Origin: SIG607 sp045586405
GTDB taxonomy: Bacteria; Bacillota; Clostridia; Oscillospirales; Acutalibacteraceae
Assembly (NCBI GenBank): GCA_045586405.1
Contig: JAZNAG010000042.1
Location: 1-64,000 of the forward strand
Reading direction: 5' to 3'
DNA length: 64,000 nucleotides
Shown: positions 25,040-33,298 of the stretch, one piece after another
Position numbering within the stretch: the stretch's first letter is position 1
Layout of the letters: every line of letters begins with the position of its first letter
Translations under genes and position numbers: made by a program
The notes under the pieces: model-generated
Database searches by the model: none
Told to the model about the DNA's origin: nothing
Seen by the model: the letters and a program-made list of their open reading frames with translations, nothing else

Positions 25040-25729
25040 ATGAAAATGCTTTATGACGGCAAAACAAAAAATGTAATGTTAGACGAAGAAACCGGCATTG
25101 TACATCTTTTATTTAAAGACAGCGCTACCGGTGAAAACGGTGTATTCGATCCCGGTTCTAACACTGTAGGCGGAAGTGTTGAAGGCAAAGGTAAGGTTGG
25201 TCTTGCAGTGTCTGCGTACTTCTTTGAGCTTATGGAAAAGAACGGTATCCCAACCCACTATCTTGGCTCTGATATTGAAAAAGGTCTTATGAAGGTAAGA
25301 AACCTTACCGTACCCAGACTTGAATTTATAGTTCGTTATGAAACCGCAGGCAGTATGTGCCGCCGTTTCACACTTCCCGAGGGTATTGTTTTTGATCCCC
25401 CTTATGCTGAAGTTACTCTTAAGGACGACGAGCAGGGCGATCCCCTTATCAGCGAGAGAATTTGTCTTATGAAGGGTATTCTCCTCCCCGGTCAGTATGA
25501 CGAGGCAATTGACATCGTTAAAAAGGTTGGCGAGGTTTTAAAGGCAGAACTTGCTTCAATGAAGCTGAAACTTATCGACTTTAAAATCGAGGTTGGTTAT
25601 GATGAAACCGGCAAGATTTTTGTTGCTGACGAAATCACCCCTGACATCTGGAGAATAAGAGATGAAAACGGCAACATCCCCAACCAAATTGATTGCGCTA
25701 ATATGATTCTTGCAAAAATCAATAAGTAA
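25040..25729 (+). CDS. purC: Phosphoribosylaminoimidazole-succinocarboxamide synthase
   Basis: 229 residues. SAICAR synthetase signatures: 'LYDGKTKNV', 'FKDSATG', 'PTHYLG', 'VPRLEFIVR', 'GSMCRR', 'LKLIDFKIEVG' and 'LADEITPD'-type 'VADEITPDIWR'. It joins CAIR and aspartate in purine synthesis. Unusually it stands alone: no other pur gene is in the window. Confidence 0.95.
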   Translation: MKMLYDGKTKNVMLDEETGIVHLLFKDSATGENGVFDPGSNTVGGSVEGKGKVGLAVSAYFFELMEKNGIPTHYLGSDIEKGLMKVRNLTVPRLEFIVRYETAGSMCRRFTLPEGIVFDPPYAEVTLKDDEQGDPLISERICLMKGILLPGQYDEAIDIVKKVGEVLKAELASMKLKLIDFKIEVGYDETGKIFVADEITPDIWRIRDENGNIPNQIDCANMILAKINK

Positions 25730-25735
25730 AATTTT

Positions 25736-25768
25736 AAACGGGCAATTAGTTTTGCCCGTTTATTTTTT
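25736..25768. terminator. Terminator shared by purC and the convergent hydrolase gene
   Basis: AAACGGGCAA / TTTGCCCGTTT stem with a short loop then TATTTTTTG. The minus-strand hydrolase stop codon lies inside the hairpin. Confidence 0.8.
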
Positions 25769-26720
25769 GCTGCGTAATAATGCTGAAGGTTTTAAGACTG
25801 TTTTCTTTTAAATCCTCATTAAACATATTTACGGCGTTTATCTGTCGGTTACCGTAAGAGGTATAATAATATATACATTTATCCGCGTTCATACAACTTG
25901 TATATATGGTTTTCTCAAATTCGCTGTCATTTACCATAACAGCACCTAGAGGTTGAGCAACGCTGTCCATAATATGAAAAAACTGCCCTACGCTTTGGTT
26001 TTCGTCCTTTAATACGGGAGAATTCATTTTAACAAAGGCAGCTCTTATAAAGCGTGAGGCGGAAGAAAAATCACCGGGAAGTCCCATAGCTCCCATTCCC
26101 CTGCTGTAATATGAAAAATCAAGCTTATGGGAAAAGTTATTTTGGGGCGATTTTGCCGATAAATACATATAGTCGTTAAGGCGGGAAATCTGCACTTCAA
26201 AGGGTGGGTTATTTGTCAGCACCCCTACTTTGTTTTCATAAATTTTAAGCCCTTCTTTTACCGCTTCCACCGTGATACACTCATTTTTATCGGCAATTAC
26301 CCAGTGCAGACTTGCCGTACCCAGTTTATCGTTAAAAGGTGTGTCGGTAATATTTATTTTATAAAGCATTTTTTTCGCCTCAGACACATCTTGACAAAAG
26401 CAAAGTATATATGGTATAAGTTCAAACACCGCCACATTTTCAGCATCGTTTTTTGTTTCATTATAACAGGCATTCCCCACAAAATTAAGCCCTGCCATAC
26501 ACAGTCCCTTTTCGTTAAAGGCATCATAATAAAGAGGATAATTTTCCTCAATATGCGCCATACCGAGAATTGCGTAATGTCTACTTACTTCTTTACCGTT
26601 TGTAAAATTAAATTTATAATTTCTCGGTGTAAAGGTTACACTTTCCCCAAAGCTTTTTTCATAGTCCAGTGTTCTGCCAAAATAGAAATTTTCTGTTTTA
26701 TAGGTTACTGCCGTACACAT
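25746..26720 (-). CDS. Choloylglycine hydrolase family protein (bile salt hydrolase/penicillin V acylase-like)
   Basis: 324 residues from the ATG at 26720, giving Met-Cys2: the Ntn nucleophile exposed after Met removal. Other active-site residues are in place: R16 and D19 ('FGRTLDYE'), Asn in 'VLTNNPPFEVQ' and Arg in 'SSASRFIRAAF'. Family members cleave amide bonds of conjugated bile acids, penicillin V or N-acyl homoserine lactones; no signal peptide, so cytosolic. Substrate class cannot be fixed by reading. The ribosome site GGTGAT lies in the 3' arm of a 7-bp hairpin just before the start. Confidence 0.88.
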   Translation of the reverse strand: MCTAVTYKTENFYFGRTLDYEKSFGESVTFTPRNYKFNFTNGKEVSRHYAILGMAHIEENYPLYYDAFNEKGLCMAGLNFVGNACYNETKNDAENVAVFELIPYILCFCQDVSEAKKMLYKINITDTPFNDKLGTASLHWVIADKNECITVEAVKEGLKIYENKVGVLTNNPPFEVQISRLNDYMYLSAKSPQNNFSHKLDFSYYSRGMGAMGLPGDFSSASRFIRAAFVKMNSPVLKDENQSVGQFFHIMDSVAQPLGAVMVNDSEFEKTIYTSCMNADKCIYYYTSYGNRQINAVNMFNEDLKENSLKTFSIITQQKINGQN

Positions 26721-26726
26721 AATATC

Positions 26727-26747
26727 ACCGCAATTATTTTTTGCGGT
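26727..26747 (-). promoter_or_regulatory. Hairpin overlapping the hydrolase ribosome-binding site
   Basis: ACCGCAA / TTGCGGT, 7 bp, 7-nt loop. The 3' arm on the minus strand carries the GGTG of the Shine-Dalgarno, so the stem would hinder initiation. Confidence 0.45.
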
Positions 26748-26766
26748 TTTTATTTTTATATACAAA

Positions 26767-26792
26767 AAAAGCACTCGTTAGGAGTGCTTTTA
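26767..26792 (-). terminator. Terminator after the AEC transporter gene
   Basis: Minus strand AAAGCACTC / GAGTGCTTT stem with 5-nt loop followed by TTTTTTG. Confidence 0.8.
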
Positions 26793-26794
26793 CT

Positions 26795-27733
26795 TTATAT
26801 TATCTTTTCGAAAATATAGAATATAACGGGAATTGTAATGCAGGAAAAAATATGTGAAATAAGAGCTATACCTGCCGCAACCGAGGTATCTTTACCATAC
26901 GCGCTGGGGATAACTATTGTATTAAGACCCAACGGCATAGCAACAGCGCAAATTGAACAAAGAGCAAGGGGATACGGTACAGACAGTAATTTAAGCGCCA
27001 CAATAGCAATAATAGGCATAACAATAAGCTTAATAAAGGTGATTACATAAATAGAAACATTCTTAAGTATTGGTTTGATTTTTATATTTGCAACGGTAAT
27101 GCCTATTAAAAGCATAGCAACAGGCGACATACAGTCACCCAGCACAGTAGCCGCAGTTTTTATAAACGTAGGGACGGGAAAACTTGTAAGTCCTAAAACA
27201 GCACCTATTATAAGGGAAATAAACATAGGATTTACAAAGGCTTTAAGGCTATTAAGAAATGATTTTTTACCCTCATTAGGAATAAGCAGTACAGGTACAC
27301 CCCAAAGGTAAATAGCTACCCAAAAAGGAAGAACAAATATAAGATACTGTAAAAACAGTGACGGAAAAATTGCCGAAACAACAGCATTACCCATATATCC
27401 GAAATTAGGAAAAGCTAGGCCATAGGTGTACATTTTTCTGATAAAAAGGTCCTTAGCGCAACATCTTGCAGAAATAAGTGCAATAGGAATTAAAGCCATA
27501 ACAACCACAAAGCCGCATAGGATAAACTTTCCCGCCGTTTCAATGTTGTCAACAGTTAAATTTTTCATAAAGGTGCTAAATACTAATGCGGGAATAAATA
27601 TATTGTTTTCAAGTTTTGAAAGAAGTTTTGCTGCTCCGCTGTCTATAACACCAAGCCGCGTAACTATAAAACCTATAACTATAAGCAACAACAAAAAAGC
27701 CATTTGATTTAGCGTAGAATAAAATATTGCCAT
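26795..27733 (-). CDS. AEC (auxin efflux carrier) family transporter
   Basis: 312 residues, ten predicted helices in two halves. N-terminal 'LLIVIGFIVTRLGVID' and 'LENNIFIPALVFSTF', and the C-terminal 'LALCSICAVAMPLGLNTIVIP' stretch (split), match the membrane-transport (PF03547) family. Bacterial members carry malonate, malate or other small carboxylates. It lies between the hydrolase and the kinase of the glycyl radical cluster but has terminators on both sides, so it is expressed independently. Confidence 0.88.
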   Translation of the reverse strand: MAIFYSTLNQMAFLLLLIVIGFIVTRLGVIDSGAAKLLSKLENNIFIPALVFSTFMKNLTVDNIETAGKFILCGFVVVMALIPIALISARCCAKDLFIRKMYTYGLAFPNFGYMGNAVVSAIFPSLFLQYLIFVLPFWVAIYLWGVPVLLIPNEGKKSFLNSLKAFVNPMFISLIIGAVLGLTSFPVPTFIKTAATVLGDCMSPVAMLLIGITVANIKIKPILKNVSIYVITFIKLIVMPIIAIVALKLLSVPYPLALCSICAVAMPLGLNTIVIPSAYGKDTSVAAGIALISHIFSCITIPVIFYIFEKII

Positions 27734-27797
27734 AACCTTTTCCTACTTTCGTTTGATACAACAGATAGTATAGCACTATAAAATTTAAAAATCAATA

Positions 27798-27829
27798 TTA
27801 AAAAACACCGCTTAAGCGGTGTTTTTTAA
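27798..27829 (-). terminator. Perfect 32-bp palindromic terminator after the FGGY kinase
   Basis: TTAAAAAACACCGCTT / AAGCGGTGTTTTTTAA is fully symmetrical and ends the glycyl radical operon on the minus strand; it can act in both directions. Confidence 0.85.
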
Positions 27830-29103
27830 TTATATCTTATAAGCTTTTGTGCTGATTTTGCGCTGTCAAATACTCCTGCAGATATACCTGCAAAAAGCGC
27901 CGCTCCGAATGCCGCTTCCTCAGTATGAGCGGGAATTTGCATTTTTGTACCGAATTTCTTTTCGCAAAGTTTTACAAAATTTTTGTTTTTACGAACGCCG
28001 TTACCCGAGCCGATAAGACCATTTTTTATAACATCGGCTTCAAGATACATTCCGTAAAGTTCGTCTACCATACCGCAAAGCATACCAAGTGTTAAATTTT
28101 CAGGGGTGAAGTTTTCGGTTGTAACACCAAAAATTCCGCCGCAAACCTCCGCATTTTTACGGGTACCTGCAAAACGGGTGTCTACTTTCAGCGTTGTTTG
28201 GTCTGCCTCTTTAAGCATCTGTCCCATAACAGAGTAAATCTGCTCGTCAGAAAGATTTTCTACATAAGAAAATGCTTTTTTGTAAAAATCTTTAAGTAGC
28301 GAATAGGCTCTGCCACCGCAAAGCGCTGCGCCTACCAAAAGATACTTGCCGTCAAAATAGGGGCGTGCCTCAAGGGTATCATTCATAACCGGTGTATCGG
28401 ATACAACTGACACCTGACTGCCTGTGCCCACATTTAAAAGCACCGCATTTTCATCAGCAAGGGTAGAAAATACACTTGCCTGATTATCGCCTATTGCAAC
28501 GGCAACGGGTATACCTTTATACCTGCCCGCAATACAGTAATCATTAACAACCTCTGCGTTTACATCAATGCTGAATTTATTGTTTTCTATATCGTAAAGA
28601 CCAAAACTTGCGGCATCGCTTGAATGAATAACAGGGGCTTTAAGACCGCACAGTTTCATTACAAGATAATCGTGAATAGTGCAAAAAGCAACCGCCTCTT
28701 TAGGTCTTATACCGTTTTCTCTGTTATAAAAATCGGTTACATTACCATAGCCTGTATGACTGCCTAAATATGATGCATAGGTGCCGTCTTTGTAAGGCTT
28801 ATTTCCGCGCTGGTCCTGCCAGGTATAAAGGGGGCTTACCGCATCGCCATTATCATCGGTATACAAAATACCGTGCATTTGTCCCGTAACGCCGATAGCC
28901 ACCGTTTCTCTGGTTATAAGAGAGTCAAGAATCTGTGTTGCAAGGGGAATAATCTTCTCACAGGACTGCAATTTTTCAAAAGGTTTTCCCTCTGTAAAGG
29001 CATTGCTGTTAACGGTCTCGGATTTTAACACTATCCCCGTTCTTACATCTATCTGCACACCGCAGATACTTGTTGTACCAATATCAATTCCTATAATCTG
29101 CAT
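27826..29103 (-). CDS. FGGY-family carbohydrate kinase, sedoheptulokinase-like
   Basis: 425 residues, shorter than xylulokinase (about 490). ATP-site phosphate-1 loop 'GIDIGTTSICG', sugar-site 'GVTGQMHGI' and 'TWQDQR', conserved 'IHDYL', Asp in 'AIGDNQAS', phosphate-2 'LNVGTGSQV' and 'GSGNGVRKN', 'EEAAFGAAL'. The 'GQMHG..TWQDQR' pair is typical of sedoheptulokinase and xylulokinase types, which phosphorylate ketoses. Last gene of the glycyl radical operon, 9 bases after the isomerase. The actual sugar is not deducible. Confidence 0.85.
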   Translation of the reverse strand: MQIIGIDIGTTSICGVQIDVRTGIVLKSETVNSNAFTEGKPFEKLQSCEKIIPLATQILDSLITRETVAIGVTGQMHGILYTDDNGDAVSPLYTWQDQRGNKPYKDGTYASYLGSHTGYGNVTDFYNRENGIRPKEAVAFCTIHDYLVMKLCGLKAPVIHSSDAASFGLYDIENNKFSIDVNAEVVNDYCIAGRYKGIPVAVAIGDNQASVFSTLADENAVLLNVGTGSQVSVVSDTPVMNDTLEARPYFDGKYLLVGAALCGGRAYSLLKDFYKKAFSYVENLSDEQIYSVMGQMLKEADQTTLKVDTRFAGTRKNAEVCGGIFGVTTENFTPENLTLGMLCGMVDELYGMYLEADVIKNGLIGSGNGVRKNKNFVKLCEKKFGTKMQIPAHTEEAAFGAALFAGISAGVFDSAKSAQKLIRYN

Positions 29104-29112
29104 AATTTCTCC

Positions 29113-30129
29113 TTAATAACATTCAATTATCTGAGCACTGCCCGTAAAGGAGAATTTGCCCATTGATACGGCAGGCATAAAGAAATAGTCGCCCTTTTTA
29201 ACAGCCTTTTCATAGTTTTCGCCCTTAATTACCGCTTTTCCTTCAGTCACTATGTAGATAGCATAGTTATCATTAAGATTCGGTGTAAAAGTGCCGCCCG
29301 AAAGGGTTACACGATTTATGATAAAGCAGTCGGTATTTGTATCATCAACAAGCGCTTCCACCGTTACACCGTTTTTAGATTTGGTTATTCTTGGGGCAAG
29401 TTGCGCCTTTGGTGCCTTGCCGAAATCAAAACAGCTTACGGCAAGTTCTCTTGAAAGCCCCATATACATTTCCTTTTCGGACAGTTTATATTCACCGCAA
29501 TAATGCTCGGGCTGAATGGTAAAATCGGTAGGCTCCTGTATTTCTAAAATAAGACAGCCTTTGCCGATGGCGTGAACAGTTCTTGCAGGTACGAAATACA
29601 CATTATTCTTCTTTGGTGTTACATACTCCATAAGGCGCTCCATAGCGTCCATATCGGTTTCGCTATCATCAATGGCTTTTTCAAAATCTTCTTTTGTAAC
29701 GCCCTCTTTAAAGCCAAAGAATATTTTAGCATCAGGTCTTGTATCAAGAATAATCCAGCACTCTGTTTTTCCGTAAGGTGAACCGAAATTTTCCATAGAA
29801 AACGCCTTGTCAGGATGAGCCTGGGCAGGCAGTCTTATAGCGCTGTCCAGTGCCTTTACAAGTATACGAAATTTTTTGCCTTTGCCCAGCATGGCCTCTT
29901 TTTCTTTCTCCAAAAGTTCGTCTAAATAAAGGTCGCTATCCTTTATTTTAGAAACGCCCTCTTTTTCGCTCTTGCTGTCCTTGTTTATAGCCTTTACCGC
30001 CGAGGCAATCCATTCCTCAGGCTCATAGTTATCAATAGGCTCATCACCGAAAAGCCCGTGAAAAAGTTTACCGCCTGTATATACTCTGCCAACCCGGTTT
30101 CTTTTAAAAAATATTGGGGTTTTTATCAC
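29113..30129 (-). CDS. Class I mannose-6-phosphate isomerase-like protein
   Basis: 338 residues from a GTG at 30129 with AGGAGAG six bases upstream; the TTG at 30147 precedes that site. Cupin metal ligands: 'PAQAHPD' (His), 'GKTECW' (Glu) and 'PARTVHAIGKG' (His), plus 'EIQEPTDFT'. Type I isomerases convert mannose-6-P and fructose-6-P. It resembles the short ManA group of Bacillota. Sitting between a glycyl radical enzyme and an FGGY kinase, it suggests that a phosphosugar is handled by the same pathway. Confidence 0.86.
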   Translation of the reverse strand: MIKTPIFFKRNRVGRVYTGGKLFHGLFGDEPIDNYEPEEWIASAVKAINKDSKSEKEGVSKIKDSDLYLDELLEKEKEAMLGKGKKFRILVKALDSAIRLPAQAHPDKAFSMENFGSPYGKTECWIILDTRPDAKIFFGFKEGVTKEDFEKAIDDSETDMDAMERLMEYVTPKKNNVYFVPARTVHAIGKGCLILEIQEPTDFTIQPEHYCGEYKLSEKEMYMGLSRELAVSCFDFGKAPKAQLAPRITKSKNGVTVEALVDDTNTDCFIINRVTLSGGTFTPNLNDNYAIYIVTEGKAVIKGENYEKAVKKGDYFFMPAVSMGKFSFTGSAQIIECY

Positions 30130-30140
30130 TTTAATCTCTC

Positions 30141-32465
30141 CTAACAACCAATACTTGTTGATTTAAGGTCAAGCCTTGTGATAATATCCTGCTGAATTTC
30201 AGGGGACAAATCAAGAAAGTTTACAAAGGTGCCGTGTATACGCATAATGTAAACTCCGCTGGGCGCATATTTTTCGGGATTTGCCAAAACCTTTCGCAGT
30301 GTTTCGGGGGTTGTAACGTTTACGTAAAGATAGAAAGGCGAAATACCCGTCGCCATATCGTTAAAGAACAAAGGTCTTACAACGTTATTATAAAACTCTA
30401 CACCCTTATTTTCAAGGCTTTCACTAATAAAAAATTTAGGATCTATACCAAGATGGGAAGCATATCCGCCGCCAAATTTTTCAAAAGGCAGTTTCATATT
30501 TGAAAGCATTCTGAATCCCAGACCGTTTGAAGCCTCGCCGTAAAGGGGATCTACGCCGTAACCCAGCATATCGCGGCTGAGTCTGCCGTCAGGGGTTGCG
30601 CCTACCCAGTAACCGTAGGTTAAATGGGTTGAGGGGCTTGAAAAATCGGGACGGAAGGGGTTGCCAAGATAGTTCTTCTTTTCTTTCAGCATATTGCTGA
30701 CCTTTATGGCAATTTCTCTTGCCTCTCTGTCTACCTCGTCAATGTTATTGCCGAATTTAGAGCAAGAAAGCAGGAATGAGCGCAGCTCTTCATAACCCTC
30801 AAAATTGTTTTTAAGGGCTTTTATAAGCAGGTCTTTATCATTATATTTTTCACTGAATTTATCAATAGCGATAAATGAGTCTGCCAAAATGGTAAGACCG
30901 TGCACAAGACAGCCGCTGCCGTTATACTTTGTTCCCTGTTTATTTGTGTCGCGCATATCGGCGCCGTACTGCATACCGCCCATAAAGCAACTGAGAAATG
31001 GCACCTTAAGTTCTGACAAAGCAGATGACGCGCCGTTTGCCGCCTCAACCATTTTATCCATTACCTTATCAAGTGCCGCGTAGAATGTACTGCGTATATC
31101 TGTAAGAGTGAAATCTTCACATTCCATAAGTTTTTCGCCTGTTATGGCAGATTTACCGCCGTGCAAAACCATTTCAAGCACCTTGGGCAAGGACAGCCAA
31201 CTGTTTGTGGTATTTCCGTTATCTTTACCCATAATAAGCGGCTCCTGACAACCCGCAACGCTGTAATCGGGGATATCGCAGGGCTCTATACCGCCGTCCT
31301 TTAATACTTCAAACAGAGCATCGTCATTAAAGAGAGAGGGTGTCAGCACACCAGGCGAGAAGAAAAATCTTCCCATTTCTTTATAAAGCTTTTCGGGTGT
31401 ATTTTTATGCAGTTTCACCGAAAGTATAGGCTGAGGCAGATTCATATCAAAGTATGCGTCTAAAATAGCGTAACTCATAACACTTGTAAGGTCGTTACCC
31501 TCTAAATCTCTGCCGCTTATAAGCACATTCTGAGATATTGCCCAACTTCTGTCACCTACATTGTAGAAGACAAGAAAATGTTTAAAGAGTTCCGCCGCGC
31601 TTTCTCTTGAAAGGTCTTTGCGGTAGGGTTCGAAAATTCTGTCGGCATTACCCACAGAAAATGCGTATGGGTTGGGGGCTTGTTCAAGACACATAATTTC
31701 CCACAAAAGCAGATAAAGTTGCAAAGCTTCATAAAGGCTCTCGGCACCGCCAACCTTTATGTTTTCAAGATTTTTTTCAAGCAAAGACAGTTGCTCATAT
31801 CTTTCATTATTACAGGTTTTCTTTTGCTCTGCTATAAGGTCAAGATACCTCTCAATTAAAATTTTCACACCGCCAAGGGAAACTGCGGCAGCCTCGTAAA
31901 AATTGCCTTCTTTACTTTTTGCCTCGTTTATCATGGCATCTACGCCGTTTTTAAGGGCATAGCGAAAATCAGGTATAACGTGGCCCGTTACCTGCTCAAC
32001 GAAAAAGATAACCTCTTTAGTATAGTTTTCCACAGCCGAGTATGTATCACCCAGCATTTCAACCATTTTACTGCCCGCGGTATAGGTACGAACGGCATCA
32101 ATTCTTTCCTTTGTAAATTCCTCATTAGGCTCAATATCGTTATAAATTGCCATAGGATCGCAGTACCCCGAAAAGCCCTCCACCGTAAAGGAAGGATTTA
32201 TAAGGGCGTAACTTCTTGCAAAAGCATCACGCTGAGTGCCTGCGAATATTGCATTATCGCTGAGTGTTATGGGCATTTCTCTTAAAACATCACAAAGTAA
32301 ATGCGCCTTTTTTACTTCCTCATTCATTCCCTCATATTTATGAGAGTTTTTCATTTCGGTTTCCTTTGCCAAAAACCATCCGTCAAGCCTTTTTATTTCT
32401 CTTTCTTCTCTGTAAAGTGCCTTTGCCATTTCGGTAAGTTTGCCCGGCTTACAAATGCTGTTCAT
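30141..32465 (-). CDS. Glycyl radical enzyme of the dehydratase/decarboxylase type, substrate unknown
   Basis: 774 residues. Catalytic Cys406 and Glu408 lie in 'AGCQEPL', the C-x-E arrangement of glycyl radical dehydratases and some decarboxylases; pyruvate formate-lyase has two adjacent cysteines instead. The radical-bearing glycine is Gly745 in 'MRIHGTF', a variant of R-V-x-G-Y, followed by 'LSPEIQQDIITR'. An N-terminal PFL-type barrel includes 'FSVGNADRIFEPY'. It starts 14 bases after its activase gene with GGGGAG upstream. No microcompartment, aldehyde dehydrogenase or CoA genes stand nearby, unlike propanediol, choline or glycerol loci. The isomerase and kinase neighbours hint at a sugar-derived substrate. 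Confidence 0.9.
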   Translation of the reverse strand: MNSICKPGKLTEMAKALYREEREIKRLDGWFLAKETEMKNSHKYEGMNEEVKKAHLLCDVLREMPITLSDNAIFAGTQRDAFARSYALINPSFTVEGFSGYCDPMAIYNDIEPNEEFTKERIDAVRTYTAGSKMVEMLGDTYSAVENYTKEVIFFVEQVTGHVIPDFRYALKNGVDAMINEAKSKEGNFYEAAAVSLGGVKILIERYLDLIAEQKKTCNNERYEQLSLLEKNLENIKVGGAESLYEALQLYLLLWEIMCLEQAPNPYAFSVGNADRIFEPYRKDLSRESAAELFKHFLVFYNVGDRSWAISQNVLISGRDLEGNDLTSVMSYAILDAYFDMNLPQPILSVKLHKNTPEKLYKEMGRFFFSPGVLTPSLFNDDALFEVLKDGGIEPCDIPDYSVAGCQEPLIMGKDNGNTTNSWLSLPKVLEMVLHGGKSAITGEKLMECEDFTLTDIRSTFYAALDKVMDKMVEAANGASSALSELKVPFLSCFMGGMQYGADMRDTNKQGTKYNGSGCLVHGLTILADSFIAIDKFSEKYNDKDLLIKALKNNFEGYEELRSFLLSCSKFGNNIDEVDREAREIAIKVSNMLKEKKNYLGNPFRPDFSSPSTHLTYGYWVGATPDGRLSRDMLGYGVDPLYGEASNGLGFRMLSNMKLPFEKFGGGYASHLGIDPKFFISESLENKGVEFYNNVVRPLFFNDMATGISPFYLYVNVTTPETLRKVLANPEKYAPSGVYIMRIHGTFVNFLDLSPEIQQDIITRLDLKSTSIGC

Positions 32466-32479
32466 TGTTACTCCCCCAG

Positions 32480-33181
32480 TTATGTATTTACTATGGTCAA
32501 ACCATAATCTTTAAAGGTTTTTATAAACAAGTTCAAAATTTCTTCAGTTATAAAACCGTCTTTAACCTTATATTTGCACTTCCATTTATCTTTGCCATAT
32601 TCGTGGTAACTTAAAAATTCAAACACCGTATTTTCGGTGTTGTGCCCGGCAAAAAATTCTGCATAGAGTTGAGGATTACAGGCATTTATACCGTTAATCA
32701 GCGGAATACGGATATGTTGCTGTCTGCCGCTTTTACAGTTCTTTTCAAAATTTTCTTTTACATTATCCAAAGAAACGCCCGTGTACTGCTTTAACACCTG
32801 ACTGTCGTAGTGTTTAAAATCCATTATAAGATAGTCAATATAGGGCAAAAGTTCTGAAAGATAAGGAGAAGTGCCGTTTGTTTCAATAGCGGTATGTATG
32901 CCCTCTTTTTTAAGGTCTTTGAGTACCGTCAGAAGTTGGTTATGCCATAAGGTTGCCTCGCCGCCCGTAAAGGTGACACCGCCACCCCCAAAGAACATCG
33001 GCTTACAACTAACGCACTCTTTTACTATTTCTTCTGCCGTAATCTCCTGCCCCGCATCTTTGCTCATTCCGTCAGGATTAGAACACCAAATACAGCGCAT
33101 ATTACAGCCCGACAGATGATATACAAGGCGGTTGCCCGGACCATCCTCGCCGAAATTAAAACCTTTACCAAAAAATCGCAC
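32480..33181 (-). CDS. Glycyl radical enzyme activase (radical SAM)
   Basis: 233 residues from a GTG at 33181, preceded by AAGGAGG. 'GEDGPGNRLVYHLSGC' leads into the radical SAM C-x3-C-x2-C (C26, C30, C33); 'FTGGEATL' and 'IETNGTSPY' bind SAM. It uses SAM and electrons to abstract H from the partner glycine. Only one extra pair, C56-x-x-C59, is present, where dehydratase activases usually carry an insert with eight cysteines for two further clusters. First gene of the operon, divergent from araC. Confidence 0.92.
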   Translation of the reverse strand: MRFFGKGFNFGEDGPGNRLVYHLSGCNMRCIWCSNPDGMSKDAGQEITAEEIVKECVSCKPMFFGGGGVTFTGGEATLWHNQLLTVLKDLKKEGIHTAIETNGTSPYLSELLPYIDYLIMDFKHYDSQVLKQYTGVSLDNVKENFEKNCKSGRQQHIRIPLINGINACNPQLYAEFFAGHNTENTVFEFLSYHEYGKDKWKCKYKVKDGFITEEILNLFIKTFKDYGLTIVNT

Positions 33182-33242
33182 ACTTACCCCTCCTTTTTAT
33201 ACTGCTTACCTTTATGATAACAACTGCCTGTTCTTTCTTCCA

Positions 33243-33271
33243 TTGACAAAAAGGAAAAACAGATGTAAAAT
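33243..33271 (+). promoter_or_regulatory. Promoter of the AraC-family gene
   Basis: TTGACA (33243-33248), 17 bp, TAAAAT (33266-33271), leader of about 20 nt with AGGGGGG before the TTG start. Confidence 0.7.
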
Positions 33272-33298
33272 AAAGTAAATTTTACAGGGGGGATTTTT

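Noticed and set aside
30141..32465. Pyruvate formate-lyase
   Set aside because: The active site has a single Cys followed by x-Glu, not the adjacent Cys-Cys of PFL.
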